This document shows positions 53,925-64,000 of a stretch of 64,000 nucleotides of DNA, piece by piece. Source of the DNA: Branchiostoma floridae (taxonomy: Eukaryota > Chordata > Leptocardii > Amphioxiformes > Branchiostomatidae); NCBI RefSeq assembly GCF_000003815.2, contig NC_049985.1:22865862-22929861 (forward strand), in the 5' to 3' direction. The translations under genes and the position numbers were made by a program. The notes beneath the pieces were generated by a model. That model was not told the origin of the DNA, ran no database searches, and saw nothing but the letters and a program-made list of their open reading frames with translations. How positions within the stretch are numbered: the stretch's first letter is position 1; every line of letters begins with the position of its first letter.

Positions 53925-55258
53925 TGGGGTGCTGCTCTCTCCTACCGGATGGCTCGTTGATGAAAGCCTTCCTGGATAGGTGATGGGATGGGATAACATA
54001 ACTTGTTACACCGTATTCCCATCTGGGACTCATTACAAACTGTAAAGCTGCGGAACTCCTCAGCTAAATAGAGTCCGCAGAATACAAACCTCCGTGAAGT
54101 AATGATGGTGTTTGTTGCGTTGGCTAATGTATTTTTCAATTTGTCCATGTAGTTGTATTGTTACGTTACTGAGTAGTAAGGCGACAATGTCACTTCTTCT
54201 TGAGAACATGCAGATAATCCTTGCTACGGTCAGGAACTTTGTATGATCAATTCCAGTATAAATAGAGTCCGCAGAATACAAACCTCTGCGAAGTAATGAT
54301 GGTGTTTGTTGCGTTGGCTAATGTATTTTTAGTTTGTCCAGGTAGTTGTATTGTTACGTTACTGAGTAGTAAGGCGACAATGTCACTTCTTCTTTGAGAG
54401 TTGCTAATTAGCTCCAAAAGGCAAGAAATCTTGTGTTATACAGGCTACCACTAGGCGTACTGTTTGAATGTATGGGGTGATGCTCTCTCCTACCGGATGA
54501 CTCGATTATGAAAAAGCTTTCCTGGATAGGTGATGGGAGGGGATAACATAACTTGTTACACGGTTTTCCCATCTGGGACTCATTACAAACTGCAAAGCTG
54601 CAGAACTCCTCAGGTGGCCAACAGGCAGATAATCCTTGCTATGCTCAGGAAATTTGTATCATCGATCTTTTTTTTCAGTATAATATGTTAGAGTTTGCAG
54701 AACGCGGACTTTCGTGAAGTAATGATGGTTTTTGTTGCGTTGGCTAATTTGTTTTTAGTTTGTCCAGGTAGTTGTATTGTTACGTTACTGAGTAGTAAGG
54801 CGACAATGTCACTTCTTCTTTGAGAGTTGCTAATTAGCTCCAGAAGGCAAGAAATCTTGTGTTATACATGCTACCCGTTAGGCGTACTGTTAGAATGTAT
54901 TGGGTGATGTTCTCTCCTACCGGATGACTCGATGATAAACGCGTTCCTGGATAGGTGATGGGAGGGGATAACATAACTTGTTACACGGTTTTCCCATCTG
55001 GGACTCATTACAAACTGTAAAGCTGCGGAACTCCTCAGGTGGCCAACAGGCAGAAAAGCATTGCTATGCTCAGGAACTTTGTATGATCGATTTTTTTTTC
55101 AGTATAACAAGTTTGAGTTTGCAGAACGCAGACCTCCGTGAAGTAATGATGGTGTTTGTTGTGTTGGCTCATGTCTTTTTATTTCCAGGTAATTGTATTG
55201 CTGATTACATATCACTGAAGAGTAACCAAGGCAATAATGTCACGTTTTCTTAGAGAGT
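53925..55258 (+). repeat. Satellite-like tandem array, ~430-bp unit, three copies
   Basis: The landmark tctctcctaccggatg recurs at about 53936, 54485 and 54911. Units share ggataacataacttgttaca, catctgggactcattacaaa, gtgaagtaatgatggtgttt, tattgttacgttactgagta and aggcgacaatgtcacttctt. The first unit is longer (about 548 against 427) because a ~190-base part (54062-54245) is itself duplicated. The array continues beyond an insertion at 55555-55620. Confidence 0.9.
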
Positions 55259-55564
55259 ACTAATAGCTCCCGCCATGACACGAGTCGGGGGTAGGAACCC
55301 CTTACATCCTTGGTCGGACTTCCTCCTAGGAGACGGATACTCCGAACAACAAAGATGCATCTGCTAGAGCCGCCTCACACGTTGCATACAGTTGCCCCTG
55401 TGAGACTTAGTGCTCCAATAGACGAGAGGGTGAAGAAGGAATTGCACACCCCTCCTTCACCATAAAAAAAGTCATGTGCAGGTCAGGCAAACAAGCAAAT
55501 GCCTGTCTGCCTCCTCATCTGTCAAATCGACAGGAGAATAAAGAAGAAAAAAAGACTAATAGCT
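55259..55564 (+). mobile_element. Short retroposed element with perfect 10-bp target duplication
   Basis: actaatagct occurs at 55259-55268 and 55555-55564, immediately flanking 55269-55554. The insert ends in an A-rich tail (aataaagaagaaaaaaag) preceded by a small stem-loop ctgtcaaatcgacag (55529-55543), as in LINE or SINE 3' ends. Inside, from the ATG at about 55355, a 36-codon frame reads ... RLSAPIDERVKKELHTPPSP and stops. A related peptide, MPVDERVEKDVHTPPSPKKS, is encoded at 57015. I infer an internally deleted non-LTR element or processed retrocopy; the satellite array resumes right after it. Confidence 0.75.
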
Positions 55565-55569
55565 AGTTA

Positions 55570-56650
55570 GCTCCAGAATTCAATAAATCTTGTGCTATAC
55601 AGGACACTATTAGGCGTGCTATTTTAATGTACTGTACGCACTACTTTCAACATATAGGATGTCGCTCTTTGATGTATCGTTACCTTGAAATACTGCTACA
55701 GTTCCCAATGTTATCATGCATGACTCCTTAATAACTACTAACGTGCAAAACTTTAAACGAACACATCAAAGGAATCTTGCGGTATAGTTGCGAATACACA
55801 ACAATGTAAAATGTACATGTAACAAACAGTTTGATGTCAGAAAAAAAAATTATTCTATGACCATTCTATTTGTGCATGATTACAAAGGTGATTGAGAACT
55901 CACTGTAATGTTTTATATATTTTCTTATCAAAAATATTTTCAACCTAAAGACCGATGATTGAAATATCTCATTAGGCAATAAGATAAGACAATTATTATC
56001 TAAAATGTATCATTAAAACCTGCATTCGTTTGAATTTACCAATATTAATTGTACATAATCTGTGCATAAAATGTGTGTATAAGAAAAGTCGTACAATTCT
56101 TCCTTTTGGGATGCCAACAAGGTTGTTTTGTAGTAATAAGCCAGTCAACTACAGTAGCTACAGTAACTACAGTTGATCTTGCAACGGGGACGTCTAATAC
56201 TTTCATTCAAAATTACATTGTGTCCTGAAATACTTTGTCACCAGTGTTGCTCGACTAGTTTTAGGGACACAGCGTCCAATAGTACACAGATCTGATTTTC
56301 AGTTGGTAAGGAACCGTCCATCATATCTTTATCAACTAGTTTCACCAACGGACATTGATATTTAATCGGATGTCTGTGACAGTCTGAGTATATGAACTTG
56401 GACCTTAACGTTGTATGTATCAAGAGAACGCGGCAACTGTGACAGGTTTACGATACCCAATTGCGGAAACGGTGACAGATCAATGTTATACAGCTGAGAG
56501 TACTGCCAACTTCAGACGACATCCGATGGGAGTGTGTGGTATGTAATGCGATAACGGAGATTGAAATGCAGTGTACTGCTGTGTTCTTTTTACACGTTGT
56601 TAGATCGATTTTTAGGTACGTACAATCTGATTATGATTGCATACATGTAT
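55570..56650. other. End of satellite unit, then non-coding
   Basis: 55565-55620 (agttagctccagaattcaat, gtgctatacaggacac) is the tail of the satellite unit interrupted by the insertion. The rest has no exon or defined repeat. Confidence 0.45.
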
Positions 56651-56664
56651 ATACCACACATGCA

Positions 56665-56670
56665 CGTACA

Positions 56671-56726
<56 letters not shown>

Positions 56727-56728
56727 CT
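56665..56728 (+). repeat. CA microsatellite
   Basis: (CA)n with one aa interruption; open frames through it are artefacts. Confidence 0.95.
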
Positions 56729-56934
56729 TTGCTCTCTTTCCTTCATCGGTAATCTTAGTCCTGCTGTATTTGATTTGATTTGATTTTATTAATTCATCGA
56801 CAAATATGTCGCCACTGGGGCGGTTTTCAATGCTGTACCGCTAGGTCTACAAAGCCCAGTGTCTATGGCAAATCACTATAAGTGTTGTGCGCTGTCTCCA
56901 TCGGTCTCATTTACTTGGAAATCAACATACATGT

Positions 56935-57203
56935 AGGAGACGGAAACTCAAAACCTGCATCCTCTGTGGCCGTCTTACACACGGCATGTACTTCTCATCC
57001 CTATCGGACTTAGTATGCCAGTAGACGAGAGGGTGGAGAAGGACGTGCACACCCCTCCTTCACCTAAAAAGTCACGTGCAAGCCAGGCAGACGGGTCGCC
57101 TAACCCACGACGTCGAGTGACTGTCTGTCTACCATTGTCGTCTGAGGCAGATGGATTCCAACAACAACCAGTTCGAGCTCCATACACCTATTTTATTGGT
57201 TAG
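56935..57203 (+). mobile_element. Second copy of the DERV-HTPPSP module
   Basis: gtaggagacggaaactc and gacttagtatgccagtagac, gagagggtggagaaggacgt, gcacacccctccttcacct match the element at 55269-55460 closely, then diverge after caggcagac. Here the frame from 57015 stays open for 62 codons and is Arg/Lys/Pro-rich (SPNPRRRVTVCLP). It may be the start of ORF1 of a non-LTR element, whose 3' part is absent. Confidence 0.55.
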
Positions 57204-57209
57204 TCTAGC

Positions 57210-57765
57210 ATGGAGGTCTCCATAGCTTCCTGTGTTCATCATATAGTCCTTGTCATCATGATTATCTCAGCAATGCTGCAAAAGGTTATACTCGGTCAAA
57301 ATAAGCTTCGAAGCTGCCAAACGTTCTCAAAGTGACAGAAAAAAGTTCGTGTTTGATTGTGTTCGATGACAAATCAAAGCCGGAAGGAAAGCAATGTTGA
57401 CAGATCTAAGAGCATGGAATATGGCGTTTTCGCGTTAGGTAAATGAGGCATATCGGTACCTCTTGTATGAAGCTAGGTACGGTTTTATTACATTGCGTTG
57501 TCTGCATCTTGGGTTGAAGAGTAAAGCTTAGACAACCTCCAGCGTACAATAGTAAGAAGAATGATATATAAAGAATTCGCTTTCAAAGCTCAGACGCATC
57601 AATTTACACAGGCAAGCATTACCTACTGGCACATACTGTTGGACTAATTAAACTACAATCCAGACCCAACATGGACATATTACATCTATATTGCCAATCC
57701 TTGCTCTATCCGACTCAGGGTAAACCTAATAAAGTTTCTGTCAAAACGTTTCTCCGAAGGGTTCA
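57210..57765. other. Non-coding stretch
   Basis: No exon or repeat identified. Confidence 0.35.
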
Positions 57766-57769
57766 ACGT

Positions 57770-58170
57770 TCGGGACACTGTCCATTTCGTGAGAGGAAGA
57801 AAGGGGGTCATCTATATCAGAGCACACTATTCTTCTCTTAACCGGAAGGGGTGGTGGTACCGACTTCCGACGACTTTTGACCAACAGCTGACGTCACGAG
57901 AGCAAAAAAATCACGTGTCTGTAGCACTCGGGTCAGGTAGCTGAAGAAGACCAAGAGGTGCGGTCAACGATTTCGTGAGAAGGAGAAAGGAGGTCATCAA
58001 TATCAGAGCACAATGACCTTCTCTTAACCGGGAGGGGTGTCGGTCCGGACTTCCGGCGAACTTTGACCAACTGCTGACGCAACAGGTGTGCAGAAATCAC
58101 GGGTCAAAAGTACTCGGGTCAGGTAGCTGAAGAGGACCAAAAGATGCAGTCAAAAATTTCGGTGAATGGT
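57770..58170 (+). repeat. Tandem duplication, ~185-bp unit, two copies
   Basis: cgtgagaggaagaaaggggg (57788) and cgtgagaaggagaaaggagg (57973) open the two units. Both contain tatcagagcaca, tctcttaacc, gaggggtg, gacttccg, cttttgacca or ctttgaccaa, ctgacg and ctcgggtcaggtagctga. The middle of the unit resembles that of the array at 3245-4340. Confidence 0.82.
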
Positions 58171-58174
58171 ATTT

Positions 58175-58680
58175 TTTAGGTATTTCTCTAAAGTTTAAGT
58201 ATACAATGAATACCGACAAAGCTGGAACATAATTCATAATTACAGACGCCATCCAAAAGTATGACATGGCTCCAAGGCAAAGATACACATACAAAAAGTA
58301 TTATTAGAAGCTTGTCAACTCTAATCCCTACGGACATTAGGATATTGAAGACTCCTATCCCCGACTTGTCGTCTTTTCCTGACAGACCGACATTAAAGGC
58401 TCACATAGAGGAAATTGCTGCTGCCAGAAGGGGATATCACACGTTTTCTCTGCATGTTCAGTTGACATATATATTGCTGTGCCCTTCTATGTATGACAGA
58501 ACTAATACACGCAGTCATATCTGCACACGTTCGTTATAAAGATGGTCCAGTTTACATTATATCGTATACAAAGGGCTAGAGAGAAAACATAATACGTAAC
58601 GCATAGGCAATACCAATTCCACCGTATAAATGACAATAACATGGCCCTTACTCACCCATGGTGAAAAAGATATCAAGTCA
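58175..58680. other. Non-coding stretch with an unassigned open frame
   Basis: The 92-residue frame at 58261-58539 (LSSFPDRPTLKAHIEEIAAA) is compositionally protein-like but has no recognised domain, start context or splice partner. Confidence 0.3.
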
Positions 58681-58833
58681 CTTGTCCATACAAACGACTG
58701 TTGACGTAATATGTAAGGCATACCTAGGTAAAAAGCCCCGGTTGTGAAACAGGAAAAGTTCCGCCTGAGTCAGAAGGAAAACCCAGAATCTCACCTGTTC
58801 AAGTGTTTACACAGGCAGGTTCAGACCCGTGGA

Positions 58834-59068
58834 GTCTCAGACGTTCAAGTAAAATTTAGAGAAGTCACAGACATCCAGGTGAGGTTTAGACAAGTCTAAT
58901 TATCCAGGTGAGATTTACAAAAGTCTCAGATATCCAGGTGGGCTTTGGACTTGTCCCGGACAACCAAGTGAGATTTGGAGAGTTTTCAAACATCCTGGTG
59001 AGATTTTGAGAAACTTCAGACATCTGAGTGAGATTTAGAGAGTTCTCAAACATCCATGTGAACTTTTA
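58834..59068 (+). repeat. 30-bp minisatellite, eight units (array 1)
   Basis: Units follow gtctcagacatccaggtgag plus atttagacaa, with about eight consecutive 30-base copies. The preceding 100 bases (aaagccccggt, ttccgcctgagtca, acaggcaggttcaga) and the following ccaagactttgtggtatca are shared with array 2. Confidence 0.88.
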
Positions 59069-59119
59069 ATTGAAAAACCAAGACTTTGTGGTATCATTGC
59101 AACAAAAGTAGTAGCTCAC

Positions 59120-59795
59120 TAGGAGTGTAATGGTATTTATATATATAATAACATATCCATATCTACTCAAACTCCCCAAAGCCTGCAACCCTTTCCGATA
59201 GCGTGTATGTCGTATGAGCGGCTCAGCCGAAATTATGGTTACAAACCACTGGCCTACGCACGTTACCTGCGCAAGGTCAACCAAGTATGACCACATGCAC
59301 ATGCATTGAGTCCAACTACAGGTAGAATATTAACCACAGTCGCGGCTAAATCTAGTCAAAACCTGGTGTGAGAAAAATTTCATTTTGTAATTTTTATCAA
59401 TTGATCGCAAAGCTGTATCTGTTTTTGTGTGGCCCGTTTGCCCTTTGACACGGAACACGTGAGAGTGACGTCACTCGAGTTTTACTGGGCAGGCGGGTCG
59501 CACTGTTTTTCTCTGCTCTTCTTTTCACCCTCCACCACCCCTTTTCTCCGCCTAATGTTATTGAAGGTTAAGAATTTTGTTATAGTTGTATAGTAATATT
59601 AGTGCTGTGTTTTTCTCCGAAAAAGTTTTTCTTGATTAAACTTTTTCCTTTTTTCAGCCAAACCGTGTCCTTGTTTGAGTTTGTCCGATAATTTGTTGTA
59701 ACAGCTGTGTCATTATGATTTCACATACTTCAGTCCAGTGCTTCAGTCTACGGTTTTTGCTGTGTATAGGCAATACCAAGACATTCTATATGACA
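59120..59795. other. Non-coding stretch
   Basis: No exon or defined repeat identified. Confidence 0.35.
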
Positions 59796-59800
59796 ACGCA

Positions 59801-60026
59801 TTTCCACTAGGACGGCGCTGTCGCCGCATTTTCTCTGCGACTTTTTATATATCCCTCAAGGAAATGTATGGGAAAGAAACGAATCTTTTTACACTTTGTG
59901 TGTTTTGTTGTCTTCTCAGTCACACTTGCACGCTATGTATAAATATACTCAGTGTGAAAGTGAAGGTTAAGCATATCCTATTTAGGTCGCAGTGAGAGCG
60001 CTATGCGATCGCCGTCTAGTGGAAAG
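59801..60026. mobile_element. MITE, family F, copy 4
   Basis: Left end tttccactaggacggcgctg, right end gatcgccgtctagtggaaag. The interior has gaaacgaatctttttacact and gtgtgttttgttgtcttctc. Same orientation as copy 1 and well preserved. Confidence 0.86.
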
Positions 60027-60110
60027 TGACCTTAGTATGACTGAAACTCGCTCAAGGTGTAAACGGGTATCAAGTTACTAGGTCATACAAAAGAATATTT
60101 AAGTATGATG

Positions 60111-60577
60111 TAAGGCCACGTTGATTTGATTATATGGATGACATCCGCGCTCGCACCAATTTTCGGCCATTTCCAAAAAAAAAAGTTTTCGACCACACAA
60201 TAAATTGTGCAAAGCAGCTGTAAAATGAGCACAAATATTCCGTAGATTGAAAATAAAGTATCAGAAAACAGATAACTAATGCCATATATAGAATGCCAAA
60301 ATGAATCTTAAGTCAAAGAATAAGATGTGAAAGGACGGAAAGAAAAAAAATCTATTGTTGGTTGGGGGAGGTACCAGTACAGAAAAATCAGGTCCAGAGG
60401 ATCATGGTATACCATACTATGTGTGTTTAGTCCTATGTTCAACCTTCCTGGCCACTTTGATTTCATACTGAAAGCAACTTTTTTTTTGGCCAAACTTTTT
60501 TTTATTCGCTCGCTCGCATCAGTTTTGGAGTTCCCAGAGGATGTCATCCATATAATCAAATCAACATGGCCTAAGGC
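60111..60577. mobile_element. MITE, family Z-like, copy 3 (different outer arms)
   Basis: Left taaggccacgttgatttgat with tatatggatgacatcc; right ggatgtcatccatataatca with aatcaacatggcctaag. The inner arm atggatgacatcc is the same as in copies 1-2, while the outer arm differs. The right end runs directly into the duplicated segment containing minisatellite array 2. Confidence 0.78.
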
Positions 60578-60690
60578 ATAACTCGGTGAAAAGCCCCGGT
60601 AGCGAAACAGGAAGTTCCGCCTGAGTCAAAAGAAAAACCCCAAAATCTCACCTGTACAAGTCTCTACACAGGCAGGTTCACAGCTGTGGA

Positions 60691-60905
60691 GTCTCAGACT
60701 TTCAGGTGAGGTTTAGACAAATCTCAGACATTCAGGTAGGACTTAGACAAGTCTAAACTATCAAGGTGAGATTGAGACAAGTTTCAGATATCCAGGTGGG
60801 GTTTGGACATGTCTTAGACATCCAAGTGAGATTTAGCGAGTTCGTAAACACCCAGGTGAGATTAATGCAGTTCTTAAACATACATGTGAAATTCAGAGAA
60901 ATCTG
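60691..60905 (+). repeat. 30-bp minisatellite, seven units (array 2)
   Basis: Same unit and upstream flank as array 1. The downstream flank that follows array 1 is displaced here to about 61288-61325 by ~380 bases of other sequence. An open frame at 60766-60966 shows a ten-residue period because the unit length is divisible by three; array 1 has an in-frame stop in the matching frame, so coding is not supported. Confidence 0.88.
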
Positions 60906-61554
60906 TGTTCTTTCTTACAATCTGGATTTATGTTCTACTAGGCTTTGTCTTGATAACTCACCGTGAGCATGTTCTGCATTACTGCACGCTTGGCATTTAC
61001 AGTGCCCAATGAACCGTAATGTAAACATATAAAGTTTCAGTGGCATATCTTTACTTGCGAAGAATACAAAAGTACGTAAAAGGGAATGCACATACCCCAA
61101 AATAAGAAACGTACAGAAGTTTGCTATGACGTATCCTTAAAGGGAGGGGAGGGGGGGGGGGTTGTAGTGGAGCAGACATTCCAAATGGGAATTAAAAAGC
61201 GCCATTCTTGCTCTTGTTATATGCCGTGTGCATGTGGCCTAATATTATTACAAATATATCTTGCAACAACTAATTTTGGCAGTATGAAAAACCAAGGCTT
61301 CGTGGTATCATTAAAACAATAGTAGTGACAGACATGTGATACAGTACATTACATTTCAAATAATAATAATAACATTGTCTATTCATATCTATCCCGAATT
61401 CTAATTGGGTCCTATCTCATGGTCCCCTGTGAGGTTTGACCAAGGGGACATACCAGGGATTACAAAAAAATTATTTGGGACTTCAAACACAACTAAAGAG
61501 ATCAAGTAAAAATGTCTCGATGATCGAAATGTCCAAAAAAATGAGAAGATGTTC

Positions 61555-61815
61555 TCCTTTTGTGTAACAGGTAGAGACAGCGTACTATCGACGCGGCAGA
61601 AGCTGAACTGGTTCGGCGACATATTCCGACACATCTCTCTTGCTAAGACCATACTACAAGTTAGGGGAGCATCAAGGCCCTATGCGAGGACTCGCCTGAG
61701 TAAATGCGCAACTCATAAGGAAAGCCAAGGATATAACAAGATGGGGACGGATCACTGCCGCTGGCTATCGTGAAGCCCATACGACCACTGCGGTCACAGG
61801 TCGTTAGCGTGTGTA
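61555..61815 (+). mobile_element. 3' tail of a decayed non-LTR retrotransposon
   Basis: Translation gives RQKLNWFGDIFRHISLAKTI, matching the R-KL-WFGH--RH--LAKTIL block at the C-terminus of many LINE ORF2 proteins. Downstream the expected GRR-R-PK--W region is frameshifted. The remnant ends about 35 bases before the ATG of the TPR-like gene. Confidence 0.7.
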
Positions 61816-61849
61816 ACAGGTTAATGAAAGAATTGAAATACAACAGAAA

Positions 61850-64000
61850 ATGTCTGACATAAACATAACCAGCCTCGCAGGCAAACTACAGTACTTGGAG
61901 TCGTACCTCAAAGGACAACATGGCCAGGAAGTTTGTTATGGACAAGCCCTGAGAGAAGCTATTCTTAGAAACGATCACGTGATTGAGGTAGAAGTCCTGA
62001 AAAGCCTTGGAGACTTGCATCTTCAGAAAGCCAAGCTCAGCAAAGATTCAAAAGAGTTTGACAAGGCGGCTGCTCTGTATGCTGCTGCCCTACTGCGCTG
62101 CAAAGATACAGGCATGGGACAAACACTGGAACATCGTATTGGCTACATGGAGAATCTCTCCAGACAACTGCTGCAGGGGTACACACCACACTTTCGGTGG
62201 TTGTCACCAGACTACTGGGGTAATGCTGAAACTAATGTCCTAAGAGTCGCAGAAATTGTTGACAAATTGGACAGAAGTGTCAAAAGATCCCTTGAACAGA
62301 GCTACACAGAAATGTTAGTGACTGCAATTGTGAACAGTGACATGTTCTTGGAGCTTGAGGTTCTTAAGTCACTTGGAGATTTCTACATCAAGAAAGGAAA
62401 TGAAAGCTCTGATGTATCCCAGTTCCCCAAGGCAGCTGCCATGTACAAGAAGGCTCTGACAAGATGTCGGGATCCTGAGACAAAACTGACTCTGGAGCAT
62501 CGCATCAGATACATGGAAAAGATGAGGAAGATGGTGGACAAGGTCAGTGAAGTTTAACCCTATCAATACCGGGGTTGGGGGGGGGGGGGGGGCTAAGAGT
62601 TTCTAATTTTTCGTGTTGCATTGCAACGGATTCCTGACAGGCATATTTTACCAAATTTACTCATTTCAGTTTTAATTATGGGATTTCATGGTTTTATTGC
62701 TGGACCACACCTGTTTATCTATATTATTAATCTCCTGTGTAATTTTATTTACATTTCTAATTAAATATTTATAATTTATGCTAATTTGATGACGTAATGG
62801 GTCAAAATTCAAGATGGTGGGCTATGTCATTATCAACAGTAAATACATGTTATTTTTACTCAAATTCCTTCAAAATATTTTATTCTATTACAAAATACAA
62901 TCAGTTGAACTAACAGTCCACTTCTAGTTGGTTTTGAGGTTATATGTAGAAAAAACGTATTTTAGAAATTTCAAGCTTGTCGATCCAAGATGGCGGATAA
63001 ATGACGTCATTTTCTGACGTCATATAGGCGTCAGTGTCGTCATCATTGTCAACAAAAGACTTGGCACACTTAGACAGCAATAAGGGACCCATTATAGTCA
63101 TCGATTTGTTTCATACCTTTAGGTATAGCGGAAATTTCATGTTTAGACGATTTTAGCCCAGAATATGACATTATGACGTCATAATTACGTCGTATTACGA
63201 CATAATGATCCAAAAATTACAGGAAGCATAAAACTTTATACTTATTGTAACCCAAGCCGTTTTGAAATTTAGAAGGGGGGTCAAAAGAGCCTCCCCCCCA
63301 AATAGATTTGTATTTAAGATTGATAAAGATAGATAAACATAACCTTACAAGTGGGAAAAGCCTATCACCTCACAAGTTACTACACTAAATTTACATTGTA
63401 CATTAATATGATATGTAATCACTATGCCTCAAATATGCATACACGAACACGCACATATACACATACATGCACATACATACACACAAGAATACACACCTAC
63501 GCACATACACACACATATATAAATATACACATACATCCACGAACATACATATATAAGTATATATACATACACGCATATGCATACAAACATAGATACATAC
63601 ATATAAACACACAAATGCACACACACACATACGTGCACACAAATACACGCATAGGTAGATATTTAATTATCCTAGATGTTAACAAACATATCTTTAATTA
63701 TGCAGAAACAACCACGAAAGAAACAAAGATCAGAAGAAAAAAGACCGAATGTGGTGCATCAGTCTGGATACATCACCAAACCTGACATCATTAAGGACCA
63801 TCATCACCATCCAAGGAAAACAAGGTTAGAAAACTATTAAACTTAGAAGAGGAATTTGACACGAGAACCAAATGATATATCAATAATTGAAATTATGTCT
63901 GCAGATGATTGACTAACTACAAGATGAAAGCCTTAATCTTTTTTTAATGTTTTACAGCAAAGTAGCAGAATCAGGAATGACCAGTGTCACAGCTAGAACT
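61850..64000 (+). CDS. Protein with two TPR-like helical repeats, 5' part, three exons visible
   Basis: Exons: 61850-62542 (231 codons), 63706-63824 and 63958 to beyond the window. The first frame runs on to a stop at 62557, but AAG|gtcagt at 62542 is a good donor. The next two exons have acceptors tatgcag|AAA and tttacag|CAA, donor ACAAG|gttaga, compatible phases and no stop. Residues 30-107 and 151-228 are internal repeats: both contain VLKSLGD (49-55, 171-177), then KAAALYAAALLRC or KAAAMYKKALTRC, then TLEHRI-YME. This alternating small/large helix pattern is TPR-like and suggests a protein-protein interaction scaffold. Exon 2 is basic (PRKKQRSEEKRP), a possible nuclear signal, followed by four His. 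I believe similar modules occur as large families in amphioxus, but that is recollection. The exact family and C-terminal domains are unknown. The Met at 61850 is the first in frame; an upstream exon is possible (caacag just before it). Confidence 0.75.
62577..62592 (+). repeat. Poly-G tract in intron
   Basis: Sixteen G shortly after the exon 1 donor of the TPR-like gene. Confidence 0.9.
62595..63425. other. Intron of the TPR-like gene
   Basis: Non-coding. tgacgtca occurs at 63003-63008 and 63016-63022 and again near 63175, in AT-rich sequence; no function assigned. Confidence 0.4.
63425..63660 (+). repeat. Degenerate (ACATAC)n low-complexity tract
   Basis: Mixed acac/acat/atac repeats in the intron just before exon 2 of the TPR-like gene. 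Open frames on both strands are artefacts. Confidence 0.95.

Noticed and set aside
58261-58539. 92-residue open frame with protein-like composition
   Set aside because: No domain, no splice partner and no conserved start were visible; kept only as a note in the stretch description.
60766-60966. Peptide with a ten-residue period
   Set aside because: The 30-base minisatellite forces the period; the homologous array 1 carries stops in that frame.

Overview
The window looks like nuclear DNA of an invertebrate chordate, most probably an amphioxus (Branchiostoma). This is inferred from four things: intron-rich genes with GT-AG junctions, metazoan-only gene families, non-LTR retrotransposon remains, and a very dense population of short inverted-repeat elements and CA/GT microsatellites. 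Nothing in it resembles an operon, a prokaryotic gene, a CRISPR array or a recognisable virus. A run of 100 Ns marks an assembly gap at 53113-53212.

Four cellular genes are supported. On the minus strand, 6221-6733 is a signal-peptide exon plus the start of a Venus-flytrap domain of a GABA-B-receptor-like class C GPCR; the rest of that gene was not found and probably lies beyond the left edge. On the plus strand, 19164-21483 is a complete four-exon UDP-glucuronosyltransferase (530 residues). On the plus strand, 33072-47294 is a complete seven-exon TLC-domain membrane protein (261 residues) of the TLCD4/TMEM56 type, with an 11 kb first intron. On the plus strand, 61850 to the right edge is the 5' part of a gene with two TPR-like helical repeats. 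Junction phases agree across every exon of the two complete genes, which is the strongest evidence for them.

The rest is mostly repeats. There are two non-LTR retrotransposon remnants (1282-2640 with an open RT domain, and a decayed tail at 61555-61815), an internally deleted mariner (24413-24990), a hAT-type MITE with an 8-bp target duplication (26525-26741), foldback elements (9624-10706 and 42751-43332), tRNA-derived SINEs, at least four further MITE families with several copies each, a hairpin-led ~1.1 kb repeat superfamily that carries GT microsatellites with it, and several tandem arrays of 30, 150, 175 and 430 bp units. Many are nested in one another.

The four genes show no sign of a shared pathway: one is a receptor, one a conjugating enzyme of the ER lumen, one a multi-pass membrane protein and one a helical-repeat scaffold. 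The most novel material is in the repeats: the hairpin-led superfamily, MITE families that share a core but have different ends, and a short retroposed element with a perfect 10-bp target duplication inside a satellite array.
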